In this document: piece after piece, positions 56,023-64,000 of the stretch | Layout: each line of letters opens with the position of its first letter | How positions within the stretch are numbered: the first letter of the stretch is position 1 | DNA from: a virus | Reading direction: 5' to 3' (one strand) | Virus record (IMG/VR): IMGVR_UViG_3300005613_000046 | Span: 1 to 64,000 of that record | DNA: 64,000 nt | The notes under the pieces: generated by a model | Seen by the model: the letters and a program-made list of their open reading frames with translations, nothing else | The model's database searches: none | What the model was told of the DNA's origin: nothing | Program-made: the position numbers and the translations under genes

Positions 56023-56886
56023 TTATTTTTTAATTTTAGTCAAATACTTTTCCATCTCCATTTCAAGTATTGTGTTCATAGTTTTTTTAGAAACACGATA
56101 TTCGTGATACTCTCTTTCATCGGTTATTAAAACAACAATACAACCTAAAAGTGATATGTCTTCATATTTGGTTCCTTCCAACATCTTTAATAATAACTTA
56201 CCATAAAAAGGTAATTGAGTGTTGTAGTGACCAAGAGCATTATCAGGTAAATCTTGAAATGGTGCTTTCATTTTTTTGGTATAACGAGTGGTCTCAAAGT
56301 TCTTGGGTTTATTACTTTTCCAATCAGTAATTAATATTCCAATTTTACCATTTGTTCCGACAACTAACCAAACCTTATCGGGTTGTCCTGTATAACCTAA
56401 CTCAGGATGACCTAAAACCATCTCCGTATCAATCAACACACATCCTCTCTCTTTTAAAAGATCAATATATCTTTTACCTGCAACAATCATAGAATCACTT
56501 TTAATAATCTGTTCGGCATCACAATCAAATATTGGTTGACGAACTTCTTTTTCTATACCAAACTCTTTAAGGGTGTGTTCCTCTAAAATGAAGTGACAAC
56601 GAGAACCTAAGTTTGTTGATTTTCTACCTAGTTCTGCCCATTCATTTATTAGTCGTTCAGCTTCGTCAGGATCTCCACCGGCTTTATTATACGCCGCTTG
56701 TTCTGTTGGAAATTCGTCATAAAAGATTTTCATGACTTTTGAAACGGATGGGAAATCACTTTTTAATTCACCATTCAAATTTAACATTGTGTATGTATGA
56801 CTTTCTTCCTCAAAAGTGAGTTGGAATTCTTTTTGTTTTTGAGATATAATTTCTCTAATTTCTTGTGCTATTTTTTTTAAATCCAT
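56023..56886 (-). CDS. PD-(D/E)XK nuclease (RecB/Cas4-like)
   Basis: The 287-residue protein has GSRCHFILEE, then YTGQPDKVWL (the G-x-x-D motif) and ILITDWKSNK (D-x-K), the PD-(D/E)XK catalytic order. A C-terminal basic helix follows. Such nucleases in phages take part in DNA end processing, often linked to primase and helicase genes. The primase starts one base upstream. Confidence 0.85.
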   Translation of the reverse strand: MDLKKIAQEIREIISQKQKEFQLTFEEESHTYTMLNLNGELKSDFPSVSKVMKIFYDEFPTEQAAYNKAGGDPDEAERLINEWAELGRKSTNLGSRCHFILEEHTLKEFGIEKEVRQPIFDCDAEQIIKSDSMIVAGKRYIDLLKERGCVLIDTEMVLGHPELGYTGQPDKVWLVVGTNGKIGILITDWKSNKPKNFETTRYTKKMKAPFQDLPDNALGHYNTQLPFYGKLLLKMLEGTKYEDISLLGCIVVLITDEREYHEYRVSKKTMNTILEMEMEKYLTKIKK

Positions 56887-57785
56887 TATCTAATAATATA
56901 ATAATATTCATCTTTTATTTCACCCCTAAGATCAGCGATATCCTTATCATCGGGTAACTTTATTAATTTAATTCTACCCCAAAGTTCACCACCATGTAGT
57001 TCGTGATAAAGATTAACGGCATTTTGCCAAGCGTCAGCGTCTAAACAGATAATAACATCACCTTTAGCCTTTTTGTATATTGTATTAAATAAAAGTTCTG
57101 ACATATGTTTACCTAACATTGGAATTGAGTTTTCCACAAACAACCCATCAAAAGCCCCTTCAACTAAATAAATGTCTTTATTCCAATCAATAAGATTCTC
57201 CCAAAATATGATTTTATCTTTCTCTGCTTCAGGATTCTTGTATTTGGCTCGTGACATTGGATTCCAACTTCTTGCAATATAATAGTTTAATTCACCATTA
57301 CTATTGTATGATGGAATTACAATACGACCAGCATGATCACCCTTATCACAGAACCCAATTTGATATTTTTCAATCATTAAATCGGTAATTCCCCGATTAT
57401 GTAAGTAATTTATGGCAGCCCTTCTAACAGGATAAACCAAACTTGAGTCTTTAAATAAGGTAAACCCTTCAGGAAGTTTAAGTTGTTTTTTTGGTTTTTC
57501 ACGTTTAACAACCGTTTCAGGTTTTAATACTTGATAAAGTTTTTTTTGTTTTTTATTTCCGTATTTATCAAATAATTTCCCCAAAGGTCCGTGAGTTCCG
57601 TCACTATCACCACACGACCAACATTTATAAACATTATCTACGTAATTAACTTCTAAATTATGTTTATTTCTATCATCATCACACACCGGGCAGTTGAAAG
57701 ATATCTGCCCACGATTTGGGTAGTGAAGTCCGTGGTCACCCAAAACATCCTCTAATAACTCAACTAACGCTTCATTTTCATCCAT
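56886..57785 (-). CDS. DnaG-type primase (zinc and TOPRIM domains)
   Basis: Zinc-binding residues CPVCDDD near 29-35 and CWSCGD near 53-58 form the N-terminal zinc domain, with GxNxxVN-like spacing. The TOPRIM domain shows YLVEGAFDGL near 198-207, DVIICLDADA near 240-249 and PDDKDIADL near 277-285. The 299 residues match a small DnaG-like primase without a helicase domain. It synthesises RNA primers for phage replication. It leads the operon with the nuclease and overlaps it by one base. Confidence 0.9.
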   Translation of the reverse strand: MDENEALVELLEDVLGDHGLHYPNRGQISFNCPVCDDDRNKHNLEVNYVDNVYKCWSCGDSDGTHGPLGKLFDKYGNKKQKKLYQVLKPETVVKREKPKKQLKLPEGFTLFKDSSLVYPVRRAAINYLHNRGITDLMIEKYQIGFCDKGDHAGRIVIPSYNSNGELNYYIARSWNPMSRAKYKNPEAEKDKIIFWENLIDWNKDIYLVEGAFDGLFVENSIPMLGKHMSELLFNTIYKKAKGDVIICLDADAWQNAVNLYHELHGGELWGRIKLIKLPDDKDIADLRGEIKDEYYYIIR

Positions 57786-57877
57786 CCCTTACAATATAAT
57801 TAAAAACTTTCAATCAATCAACTACACAAAGTTTTATATTTTTTTTACATTTATTTTAGTTATATACCAAACTTAAA
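57786..57877. promoter_or_regulatory. Divergent intergenic region with repeated CACAAAGTTTTAT motif
   Basis: The sequence ACTACACAAAGTTTTAT (57821-57837) is repeated at 58427-58443, each upstream of a plus-strand gene and near an ATTTATT motif. For the primase, the boxes are weak; no TAnnTTTG match is clear. Confidence 0.4.
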
Positions 57878-58093
57878 ATGAAAAACACAAGAAATACCAT
57901 ATTAGACTTTTTGGCGAGTCTTCTTATAGTATTTGTTTTTTTATCGCTATTTTGGTATTTGATTTCAGAATATGTAGACTTAATTAAAAATAAACAAACA
58001 AGGACGGTAACATTAATAACAACCATTATCACAATTATTTTAATGGTTTTAATTTATAATAACCCAGAATTTGTTAAATCAATACTTAAATAA
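57878..58093 (+). CDS. Two-pass small membrane protein, 71 aa
   Basis: Hydrophobic segments near residues 9-32 and 44-62, with a basic loop (IKNKQTRTV) between and an acidic end. It is the first gene of the plus-strand cluster and is followed after one base by the next gene. Function unknown. Confidence 0.65.
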   Translation: MKNTRNTILDFLASLLIVFVFLSLFWYLISEYVDLIKNKQTRTVTLITTIITIILMVLIYNNPEFVKSILK

Positions 58094-58094
58094 G

Positions 58095-58412
58095 ATGTTA
58101 GAAAAAGGATTCAATACAATAAGAAAAGGATTATGGATATGGGGAGCGTTTATCATTTTAAAAGCCATTATAGAAGAAATAATTTTTTTTAAACAAAAAA
58201 AAGAAATGAGAAAATTACCAAAATATTTTAAATACATTGGTAAATACACTGAAGGTGGATTCACACCAAATAAAATATATAAATGTTTAAACCCATCAAA
58301 CATAAATGCCGAAGCAAATTTCATTGACGATCATGGCGATATTAATGGATATTGCGGATTTAACGATAAAATGTTTGTTGAATCCACAAAAGAAGAATTT
58401 CTAAAACAATAA
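58095..58412 (+). CDS. Single-pass membrane protein, 105 aa
   Basis: The ATG at 58095 follows the upstream stop by one base. Residues 12-36 (GLWIWGAFIILKAIIEEIIF) form a membrane helix, and the soluble part holds YFKYIGKYTEGGFTPNKIYK and DGHGDINGYC-like acidic sequences. The extracellular or cytoplasmic domain is unidentified. It is co-transcribed with the two-pass protein. Confidence 0.6.
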   Translation: MLEKGFNTIRKGLWIWGAFIILKAIIEEIIFFKQKKEMRKLPKYFKYIGKYTEGGFTPNKIYKCLNPSNINAEANFIDDHGDINGYCGFNDKMFVESTKEEFLKQ

Positions 58413-58426
58413 ATTATAATCTAACC

Positions 58427-58443
58427 ACTACACAAAGTTTTAT
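58427..58443 (+). repeat. Copy of the ACTACACAAAGTTTTAT motif
   Basis: A 17-base exact copy of 57821-57837 (CACAAAGTTTTAT core), here 24 bases before the gene at 58467. Confidence 0.55.
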
Positions 58444-58451
58444 CATCTTTT

Positions 58452-58459
58452 ATATTTAT
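58452..58459 (+). promoter_or_regulatory. ATATTTAT late-type box (plus strand)
   Basis: ATATTTAT lies seven bases before the ATG at 58467, downstream of the CACAAAGTTTTAT repeat. Confidence 0.45.
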
Positions 58460-58466
58460 TGATGAT

Positions 58467-58685
58467 ATGCCAACACAAATTACAATATCATCACTTTCGG
58501 GATCATCACCTTTTGATGTTTACGCCTGTGATACGGGTTATACTACTTGTATATATATTAATACAATAACCCCAAGTCAAATTCCCTATACATTTAACTT
58601 ACCTCCGATTATGGAAAGTTTGGAGTTTTTTGATATTAAAGTTGTTGATAATAATGATTGTGTCATATCTGAAACTTTAACATAA
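58467..58685 (+). CDS. Small structural-type protein, 72 aa
   Basis: Begins MPTQITISSLSGSSPFDVYA and is rich in Thr, Ser and beta strands. It has a YACDTGYTTCIYI pair of Cys and ends with DNDCVISETLT-like strand. It precedes the large fibre gene by one base and may be its attachment unit or a chaperone. Confidence 0.6.
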   Translation: MPTQITISSLSGSSPFDVYACDTGYTTCIYINTITPSQIPYTFNLPPIMESLEFFDIKVVDNNDCVISETLT

Positions 58686-58686
58686 T

Positions 58687-60177
58687 ATGGCTTGTAATAA
58701 TTTAGGAGTATTTGCGATTGACACCTCCGCTAGTTTGGATCTTTGTCTTTCAGCACAAACGGACACCGTATATGGTGATAGTTTGGATATTGGTCAAGAA
58801 TTATATCTTGATTCAGGTTGCACCCTCTCTTTATCATTAACTTATTTAAGTAATGGCGTTAATTTATATGAAACAGATTTGGCAGGAGAAATTATCGGTA
58901 TATCAGGTTGCACTTGTGATTTTTTAGGGACATTTGCCGCAGCTTCGGATCCCGATGTAACTTGTTTATCCCCATTATCCATCGATTTATATGGAACCGA
59001 TCTAAATATTGGAAGTATTGTGTATACAGACTCTGCTTGCACCTCAACAGCGTTATTATCATACTACTCAGATGGTGTAACGGTTTATGATGTTGACGGT
59101 GCTGGAGAGATTTTGGGTTTATCTGCCTGCACCTGTCCAGGTATATTTTGTGTTCAAAATGACACAACTTATGATGATACTTATTATATTGCAGGAACTT
59201 ATGATGGTGAGTCTTATTATACGGGTGAATCGACAAGTTATGTAATATATTATTCAACAGGTGAAACTAGATGGTGTTTGGCACAAAATCTTGGTGATCC
59301 GTGTGATCAGTTTGGTCCTTATGGTAGCACAAGCACTTGTCCTGATTTAGATGATAGTGTTGTTTATTTTGGTGTTTGTACGACAACCACAACAACAATT
59401 AACCCCTGTTCTACATTAGATTTGGAGGCCGTTTTTGATTGTTATGTCACACCAACTCCTACGGTGACACCTTCTAACACTCCAACACCAACTCCAACTC
59501 CAACACCGACAACTTCAAATATTTGTGGTGGTGTTTCTATGATTGTAAGTGCTTCAGGGGTAACACCAACACCGACACCTTCATTTACACCATCTCCAAC
59601 ACCAACACCGGTGGTTGAGCGTCCTTGTAATTTTTCAGGTGAGGTAATATTTAATCAATTCTCAGAAATTATTCAATGTTCTAATAGTAAAAAATTCAGA
59701 GATTGTTTAACAGGTATTCAATATTTTACTTCAGATTTAGTCTTGGTTTCAGGAACAACATCACCAAAAGAAGGTTATGTTTATAATGCAATTATTAATG
59801 GTCAAGGTTATTGTGTGATATATGATGGTTTGTTTGAAAATATAAGTGGTGTTGATACTATTGATTTAATTACTGAAATCGGTTCTACTGTGGACGGAGC
59901 CTGTTTAGACTGTATTCCTAATCTAACTCAAACACCAACTCCAACACCGACAAATACACCAACACCAACACCTAGTCCATCTCCTTGTGTTCAATTTGAA
60001 TATTTGGTTTCAAACATAAGTGAATCTATGATCAAAATAAGTTACTCAACTTGTGATGGAGGATCTCAAACAATATCTTTAAATGGTGGTTTATCAATCA
60101 TTTTATGTTCTTCAACAACCCCAATTTCAAATAATCCTCAGAGCGTAGAGGTTCAAAATACAGGATTTGTATGTTAA
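58687..60177 (+). CDS. Tail-fibre-like Thr-Pro repeat protein, 496 aa
   Basis: The N-terminal 140 residues contain two related units of about 55 residues, each with DTxYGDSLDIGxxLYxDSxC...GVxxYExxxAGEIIG and SGCTC. Then come Cys/Tyr-rich beta segments, several Thr-Pro linkers (TPTPTPTP) near 250-300 and 410-430, and a C-terminal beta domain. The repeats, Cys pairs and Thr-Pro linkers suggest an elongated virion fibre or tail appendage. It has a terminator at 60182. Confidence 0.7.
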   Translation: MACNNLGVFAIDTSASLDLCLSAQTDTVYGDSLDIGQELYLDSGCTLSLSLTYLSNGVNLYETDLAGEIIGISGCTCDFLGTFAAASDPDVTCLSPLSIDLYGTDLNIGSIVYTDSACTSTALLSYYSDGVTVYDVDGAGEILGLSACTCPGIFCVQNDTTYDDTYYIAGTYDGESYYTGESTSYVIYYSTGETRWCLAQNLGDPCDQFGPYGSTSTCPDLDDSVVYFGVCTTTTTTINPCSTLDLEAVFDCYVTPTPTVTPSNTPTPTPTPTPTTSNICGGVSMIVSASGVTPTPTPSFTPSPTPTPVVERPCNFSGEVIFNQFSEIIQCSNSKKFRDCLTGIQYFTSDLVLVSGTTSPKEGYVYNAIINGQGYCVIYDGLFENISGVDTIDLITEIGSTVDGACLDCIPNLTQTPTPTPTNTPTPTPSPSPCVQFEYLVSNISESMIKISYSTCDGGSQTISLNGGLSIILCSSTTPISNNPQSVEVQNTGFVC

Positions 60178-60181
60178 AAAA

Positions 60182-60207
60182 AAATATCGTCTAAAAAGAC
60201 GATATTT
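60182..60207. terminator. Bidirectional terminator between convergent genes
   Basis: AAATATCGTCT pairs with AGACGATATTT around a four-A loop, right after the fibre gene stop. Confidence 0.7.
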
Positions 60208-60232
60208 CACATAATCGGTATATTAAACGATA

Positions 60233-60838
60233 TTACTCCCAAACACCTTTAAATCTCATAAATCCTAATACACAAGTATAAGCATCTGTTTGGTCAAAGT
60301 TTTCTTTCTTAAGAGTATTATTTCTTGTATAATGCCATTTAATTTGTGGTTCTCGTTTTGCAACCTTTTCCCATATAATCATTTTCTTATCAACATCTTT
60401 TGGTAAACCACCAAATAAAACATGTTTTTTCTTATCATTTTCTTGAACTAAATCAGGAAATGCAAATTTTCTTGAGTTATATGTTGATATAAATTCAGGG
60501 ACTATTCCTAATATGTTATATACTTCTTTGAATACGAAGCTATTAAATCTAAGTAATGTTTGAATGGTGTATACGTTATTTGAATTAAGTAATGGTTCTT
60601 CAATCACAACTCTTACAATACCTAAGTTTTTATATTCTTTTAATTTCTCTGCGAATATCTCAGACTTTAATAAAAGTTCTTTAATCTTATCTTCATCTTT
60701 ATCTACTTTTGGTCTTGGTGATACATGGGTTAATTCCAATAATTCTTGTGTGACAATGTCAAATAAGGCCCATCCAATTGTTTTGGTTGATATATCAAGA
60801 CCAAGGACTTTTGGGCTGTTTTTTAGATTTTTTCTCAT
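60233..60838 (-). CDS. RuvC-like Holliday-junction resolvase
   Basis: Three acidic active-site motifs of the RNase H fold are visible: GLDISTKTIGWAL near residues 13-25, VVIEEP near 77-82 and DQTDAYTCV near 181-189. At 201 residues it is longer than E. coli RuvC (173). It cuts branched DNA and would help resolve replication or packaging intermediates. The gene runs towards the fibre gene and away from the structural gene at 60895. Confidence 0.85.
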   Translation of the reverse strand: MRKNLKNSPKVLGLDISTKTIGWALFDIVTQELLELTHVSPRPKVDKDEDKIKELLLKSEIFAEKLKEYKNLGIVRVVIEEPLLNSNNVYTIQTLLRFNSFVFKEVYNILGIVPEFISTYNSRKFAFPDLVQENDKKKHVLFGGLPKDVDKKMIIWEKVAKREPQIKWHYTRNNTLKKENFDQTDAYTCVLGFMRFKGVWE

Positions 60839-60894
60839 AAACTATTTGTTATACTTAATTATTATAAGTCAAAAGAATTAAAATTAAAGTTTTG

Positions 60895-63384
60895 CTAAAA
60901 ATCTAACTTAACAACGTATTGTTGAATGCCTTGTCGAAGAACTGGTGATTGTAATTTTGACATAACCATAATATCTTGATTTTCGTCTAATAAAGCAATT
61001 TCAGTAACATAAGATTGAGTTCCTTTAGTCCATGTTGGGTTCTGTGAAACTAAAAACTCAGATGAACTTAGATTTATCTTATATTTCATTTCATAAATCG
61101 TAGCTTGTATATCTGTTTCTAAATTACCATAGAAATAATATTCATCACCAAAGTTTAATTTTTGACCCGTTTCACCATTAGAAACTAATGGAACAAAATT
61201 ATTAAGATTATAGAATGGTGCTGCTGAATAATTTTCAGAAGTTATTACAAATGTAGTTGCCGTTAAAGATTCTTGGGTTACATATCCATTAACAAAGAAA
61301 CTACTTGCTTGATCGGTAAAATCTATTAGTCTCCACGCTTCAGGTGTTGGTCTTTGTCCTGATGGAACTTTTTGAGCTAATACTTGGAATTCATTAGCGT
61401 AAAAACCTTGTGGGACTACGCAAGTTGGACAAGAAGTAGTTGTAGTCGTTACAAATTGTGTTGTTGTTGTAGTTGTAGGACTTATTGTAGTTGTAGTGGT
61501 TGTTGGTGAAAATCCTGGTTGAACTAAACAATTAAAGTCTCCACCAAATCTAACCGCAACATTTTTAGGGGTTTCAGGACTACAAACATTTTCGGTTCCA
61601 ACAACATTAACATAATAATTACAATGTAATGAATTTGTAAAGAAGTTTGAATTGGACAATCTATAAGTCACCCACATTGTTTCTCCACCACCCGTTAAAA
61701 CTCCTGTGGTGTTTGAAACTCCACAAGTATTTGGTGTTAATAATGAAACTTGAGGTGCTGGTAAAGTCCAGTTTCTATTAGATTTATATGAAAGAGCTGC
61801 AACCAATTCCTCATCGTCAATGATAATTAATTTTGAATCAGGATAAACTTTACCAATTCTACTTGGAAGTCCGTTAGGTTGAGCGAAAGTGTCCCATAAG
61901 TTATAATATCTAAGACCTGGCTTATTCATATTTGTCGAAACACTTGATTTAGTGTATTGAACTTGGAATAAGTTTTTACCTTCAAATCCTGGAGGATCCA
62001 CCCAAAATGTTTGACCAAAACAACATTCAGGATTTTTATGCCACATTATTGTTGGCATATGTAGTTTAAAGTTTCTTGCCTGACCTTGTGTATTTTCAGG
62101 ATTTTGAGTGTCGTATGGTTGTAATGCGAATTTTTCACCGTAGAAAAAGTCTATTGTTTGATTAGTATAGTGAATTATTGCAATCGCTTTTTGATCTTTC
62201 GGTTCAACAACATTTTTTTCACCAAATGAATTATAGTAATAAACATCATCTGTGGATGTTTGAGCACTTGTTGTATATCCAAAATATTCTTTTTGTCCAA
62301 TATAATTAACTGAACCAAATTTTGTATAATCTTGATATTGTGAAGATATTAATCCCGCTGGACTTTCAGTCCACGGAATGTTCATATTCCATATTTTAAC
62401 ATCAAATTGATCTGTATCACAAACTGATTCAAAATCAATTACGTTTTGACTCCAATGTTGTTCAGGTGTAAAACTATCATATAAAGGAACCATTTGTGGT
62501 GGATATATAATTGTTCTAGCAATACAATCACTCGCCAAATTTGTAAAATCAGGTGTTGGTCTATCTAATGTTAATTTATCACCACAAACATCAATAATTC
62601 TGTATGTTAAAATTGAAAAACATGATATAACATCTGTTAAACAATCTGGCGGTGGTGGTAACGGACACTGAGCACTTGGCGTTGGTGTTAAACACGGAGT
62701 TTGTGTTGGTGATGGTGTAGGTGTAGGTGATGCGCAAATATCTGAAGTTGTGCTCGAAGGTGTTGGTGTTGGTGTAGGAGTTTGTCCCACAGACGCACTT
62801 GGTGTTGGTGTTGGGAAATTAGAACAAGAACAATTTGTTTTTGCTCTACCGTCGTAATAAATTGTAATAAAATCACCAATTTGAGGTGTGTTATTATTAA
62901 ATTCATTACAATCTAATCTATAAACATTTATTTCATTAGTTCCGTTTAATGTTGACATGTTCACAACATAATTAGGGGTAACAACATAAGTGTTATTAAC
63001 TAACGCTTTCCAATCAACCGTAGATGCTGTTGTATTTCCTGTGAAAAATCCTCTCATTGCGGCTCTATTATAAACCGACTCAATTTGAGAATCCATAAAT
63101 GGTATTCCAAAAATATTTGTTTGTCCCTCATCAACTAAATAAGGATACTTAATGTATTGTCTGTTTGATTCAGGAACACCGCTACTATTTTGTGAATTAA
63201 ATTGTGGTTCTAATACAACAGTGTTTGATTGATTATATGTTGAGGGTAATTTGTTATATGATATTTCACTATCTCCAATTGCAAAATAGGAAATTCTAAA
63301 ATTACCTTCAGATAATCTTTGTCTACCTGTGTCAGTAACACGGGTGTTAACTAATCCTGATGTATTTTTTATTATGTATGCCAT
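60895..63384 (-). CDS. Large virion (tail or baseplate) structural protein, 829 aa
   Basis: Begins MAYIIKNTSGLVNTRVTDTG and then GRQRLSEGNFRISYFAIGDSEI, a start pattern shared with structural proteins of related large phages by my recollection. It holds Thr-Pro linkers near residues 200-240 (PTPTPTPSST) and a Thr-rich stretch near 630-650. Many Cys pairs and beta strands indicate an extended surface protein. A late-type box is at 63392-63399. Probably part of the tail or a fibre. Confidence 0.75.
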   Translation of the reverse strand: MAYIIKNTSGLVNTRVTDTGRQRLSEGNFRISYFAIGDSEISYNKLPSTYNQSNTVVLEPQFNSQNSSGVPESNRQYIKYPYLVDEGQTNIFGIPFMDSQIESVYNRAAMRGFFTGNTTASTVDWKALVNNTYVVTPNYVVNMSTLNGTNEINVYRLDCNEFNNNTPQIGDFITIYYDGRAKTNCSCSNFPTPTPSASVGQTPTPTPTPSSTTSDICASPTPTPSPTQTPCLTPTPSAQCPLPPPPDCLTDVISCFSILTYRIIDVCGDKLTLDRPTPDFTNLASDCIARTIIYPPQMVPLYDSFTPEQHWSQNVIDFESVCDTDQFDVKIWNMNIPWTESPAGLISSQYQDYTKFGSVNYIGQKEYFGYTTSAQTSTDDVYYYNSFGEKNVVEPKDQKAIAIIHYTNQTIDFFYGEKFALQPYDTQNPENTQGQARNFKLHMPTIMWHKNPECCFGQTFWVDPPGFEGKNLFQVQYTKSSVSTNMNKPGLRYYNLWDTFAQPNGLPSRIGKVYPDSKLIIIDDEELVAALSYKSNRNWTLPAPQVSLLTPNTCGVSNTTGVLTGGGETMWVTYRLSNSNFFTNSLHCNYYVNVVGTENVCSPETPKNVAVRFGGDFNCLVQPGFSPTTTTTTISPTTTTTTQFVTTTTTSCPTCVVPQGFYANEFQVLAQKVPSGQRPTPEAWRLIDFTDQASSFFVNGYVTQESLTATTFVITSENYSAAPFYNLNNFVPLVSNGETGQKLNFGDEYYFYGNLETDIQATIYEMKYKINLSSSEFLVSQNPTWTKGTQSYVTEIALLDENQDIMVMSKLQSPVLRQGIQQYVVKLDF

Positions 63385-63391
63385 TTATAGA

Positions 63392-63399
63392 ATAAATAT
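63392..63399 (-). promoter_or_regulatory. AATATTTAT late-type box
   Basis: ATATTTAT on the minus strand lies seven bases before the ATG at 63384. Confidence 0.4.
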
Positions 63400-63412
63400 T
63401 GTTTTATTACTT

Positions 63413-64000
63413 TTATGTAATCGGAGGTGCCGGATTTAATTTTGGGTTAAGTAAAAATACAGAACAACATTCACAATTTTCAATTATAGGTGTCATCATC
63501 ATCAAATTATATGATCCAACCGCATTTTCACATCGTCCTGTTGGGTCGTTTATTATTGAATTTGTGGTTGATCCTGTTACCACCTGATTACTTGTAAGGG
63601 TTATTGTGTTGGTATATGTATTTGTAGTTTGACTAATTCCAATTGATCCATCTGAAGTGCAAGGTCCTGATAATGGTGTAATGTTTAACGTTGTATTTGT
63701 TAAAGTCATCGGGCCAATACCACTTATTGTTGTTGTATTATTATATATTGGTTGTGGTGTTAATGTTGTGGGATAAAAACTAAATGTAGATGTCATTAAT
63801 AAACTTAATGATATTGTAACTCCACTTGGTAAAGTAGGTGCTGTTATAGAAAATAATCCAGTAACATAATTAACATTTAAAGTCACAGAATAAATTGTTG
63901 GTGAAACATTCCCAACAACGACAGGATTCAGTGTTCCGATCACATTTAAGGAGTCTTTAACTGAAACTGAATATGTTCCTGGTGTTAAATTATTAAATAT
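63413..64000 (-). CDS. Partial structural protein with repeat domain (5' end outside window)
   Basis: The frame runs past base 64000, with no stop before the edge, so the N-terminus is missing. It opens with IFNNLTPGTYSVSVKDSLNV, a T-P-G-T-Y-x-V-x-V-x-D pattern typical of repeats in Bacteroidota surface and phage structural proteins, and continues in Thr/Ile/Val-rich strands. The C-terminal third has Cys pairs (NCECCSVFLL). Probably a multi-repeat fibre or tail protein. Confidence 0.65.
   Translation of the reverse strand: MFNNLTPGTYSVSVKDSLNVIGTLNPVVVGNVSPTIYSVTLNVNYVTGLFSITAPTLPSGVTISLSLLMTSTFSFYPTTLTPQPIYNNTTTISGIGPMTLTNTTLNITPLSGPCTSDGSIGISQTTNTYTNTITLTSNQVVTGSTTNSIINDPTGRCENAVGSYNLMMMTPIIENCECCSVFLLNPKLNPAPPIT

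Noticed and set aside
58892-59257. His-rich minus-strand frame opposite the fibre gene
   Set aside because: It is a shadow of repeated Thr/Asp/Tyr codons on the coding strand.
1-64000. T4-type late promoter TATAAATA in sense orientation
   Set aside because: The recurrent box reads ATATTTAT in the sense direction, so it is not the T4 element; T4 late control proteins were also not seen.

Overview
The window looks like part of the genome of a large (jumbo-class) tailed phage of a Bacteroidota host, most likely a flavobacterium. The phage evidence is tightly packed, mostly minus-strand small genes joined by ATGA/TAATG overlaps; a T4 gp46/gp47-like SbcC/SbcD pair; a DnaG-type primase; a RuvC-like resolvase; a PD-(D/E)XK nuclease; an Rnl-type RNA ligase; orphan DNA methyltransferases; a LAGLIDADG homing endonuclease; an amidase endolysin with spanin-like neighbours; and large virion-type proteins. 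The host evidence is a strongly A+T-rich sequence, almost no Shine-Dalgarno sites, promoters of the Bacteroidota form TTG-N19/20-TAnnTTTG, a 1009-residue protein with a type IX secretion sorting tail, lipoprotein signals, a chlamydial/bacteroidotal-type Hc1 histone-like protein and a type II glutamine synthetase. Terminase, major capsid, portal and DNA polymerase genes are not in this window.

Layout. 1-7.6 kb: small unknown genes, a duplicated zinc protein, a BCS1/FtsH-like AAA+ ATPase, RNA ligase and a cyclic-phosphate receiver (cREC) protein. 7.6-15.6 kb: secreted T9SS protein, RlpA-like protein, HExxH protein, phosphoesterase plus P-loop kinase, annexin-like and peptidoglycan-binding-like proteins, lipoprotein. 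15.6-20.4 kb: Nudix, DUF192, N4-cytosine methyltransferase, DUF3310, small transporter-like protein and glutamine synthetase. 20.4-32 kb: acidic LRR-like proteins, glutaredoxin and thioredoxin, DUF932 protein, and a run of proteins sharing short N-terminal modules. 32-44 kb: Dam methylase, homing endonuclease with RHH protein, DnaJ, Hc1-like microgene, putative virion internal proteins and a lysis cassette. 44-50 kb: a short promoter/terminator-bounded unit, a phage sigma-70 factor and a helicase plus methyltransferase island. 50-58 kb: SbcC/SbcD, PD-(D/E)XK nuclease and primase. 58-64 kb: Thr-Pro-repeat fibre or tail proteins, RuvC-like resolvase, and a structural gene leaving the window.

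How it may work together. The most striking signal is that at least a dozen otherwise unrelated proteins start with short basic leaders that fall into two recurrent families and end in I/L-x-E. They recall the capsid-targeting sequences of T4 internal proteins, which are cut by the gp21 prohead protease. Most of the same genes carry an ATATTTAT-type box just upstream of the start codon, while metabolic and replication genes carry TAnnTTTG boxes. The phage sigma factor is a natural candidate to read the ATATTTAT class. I infer a late regulon that builds and fills the virion with cargo proteins. RNA ligase, cREC, phosphatase and kinase form a second plausible group, RNA end repair. All functional statements rest on motifs read by eye; no database search was possible.
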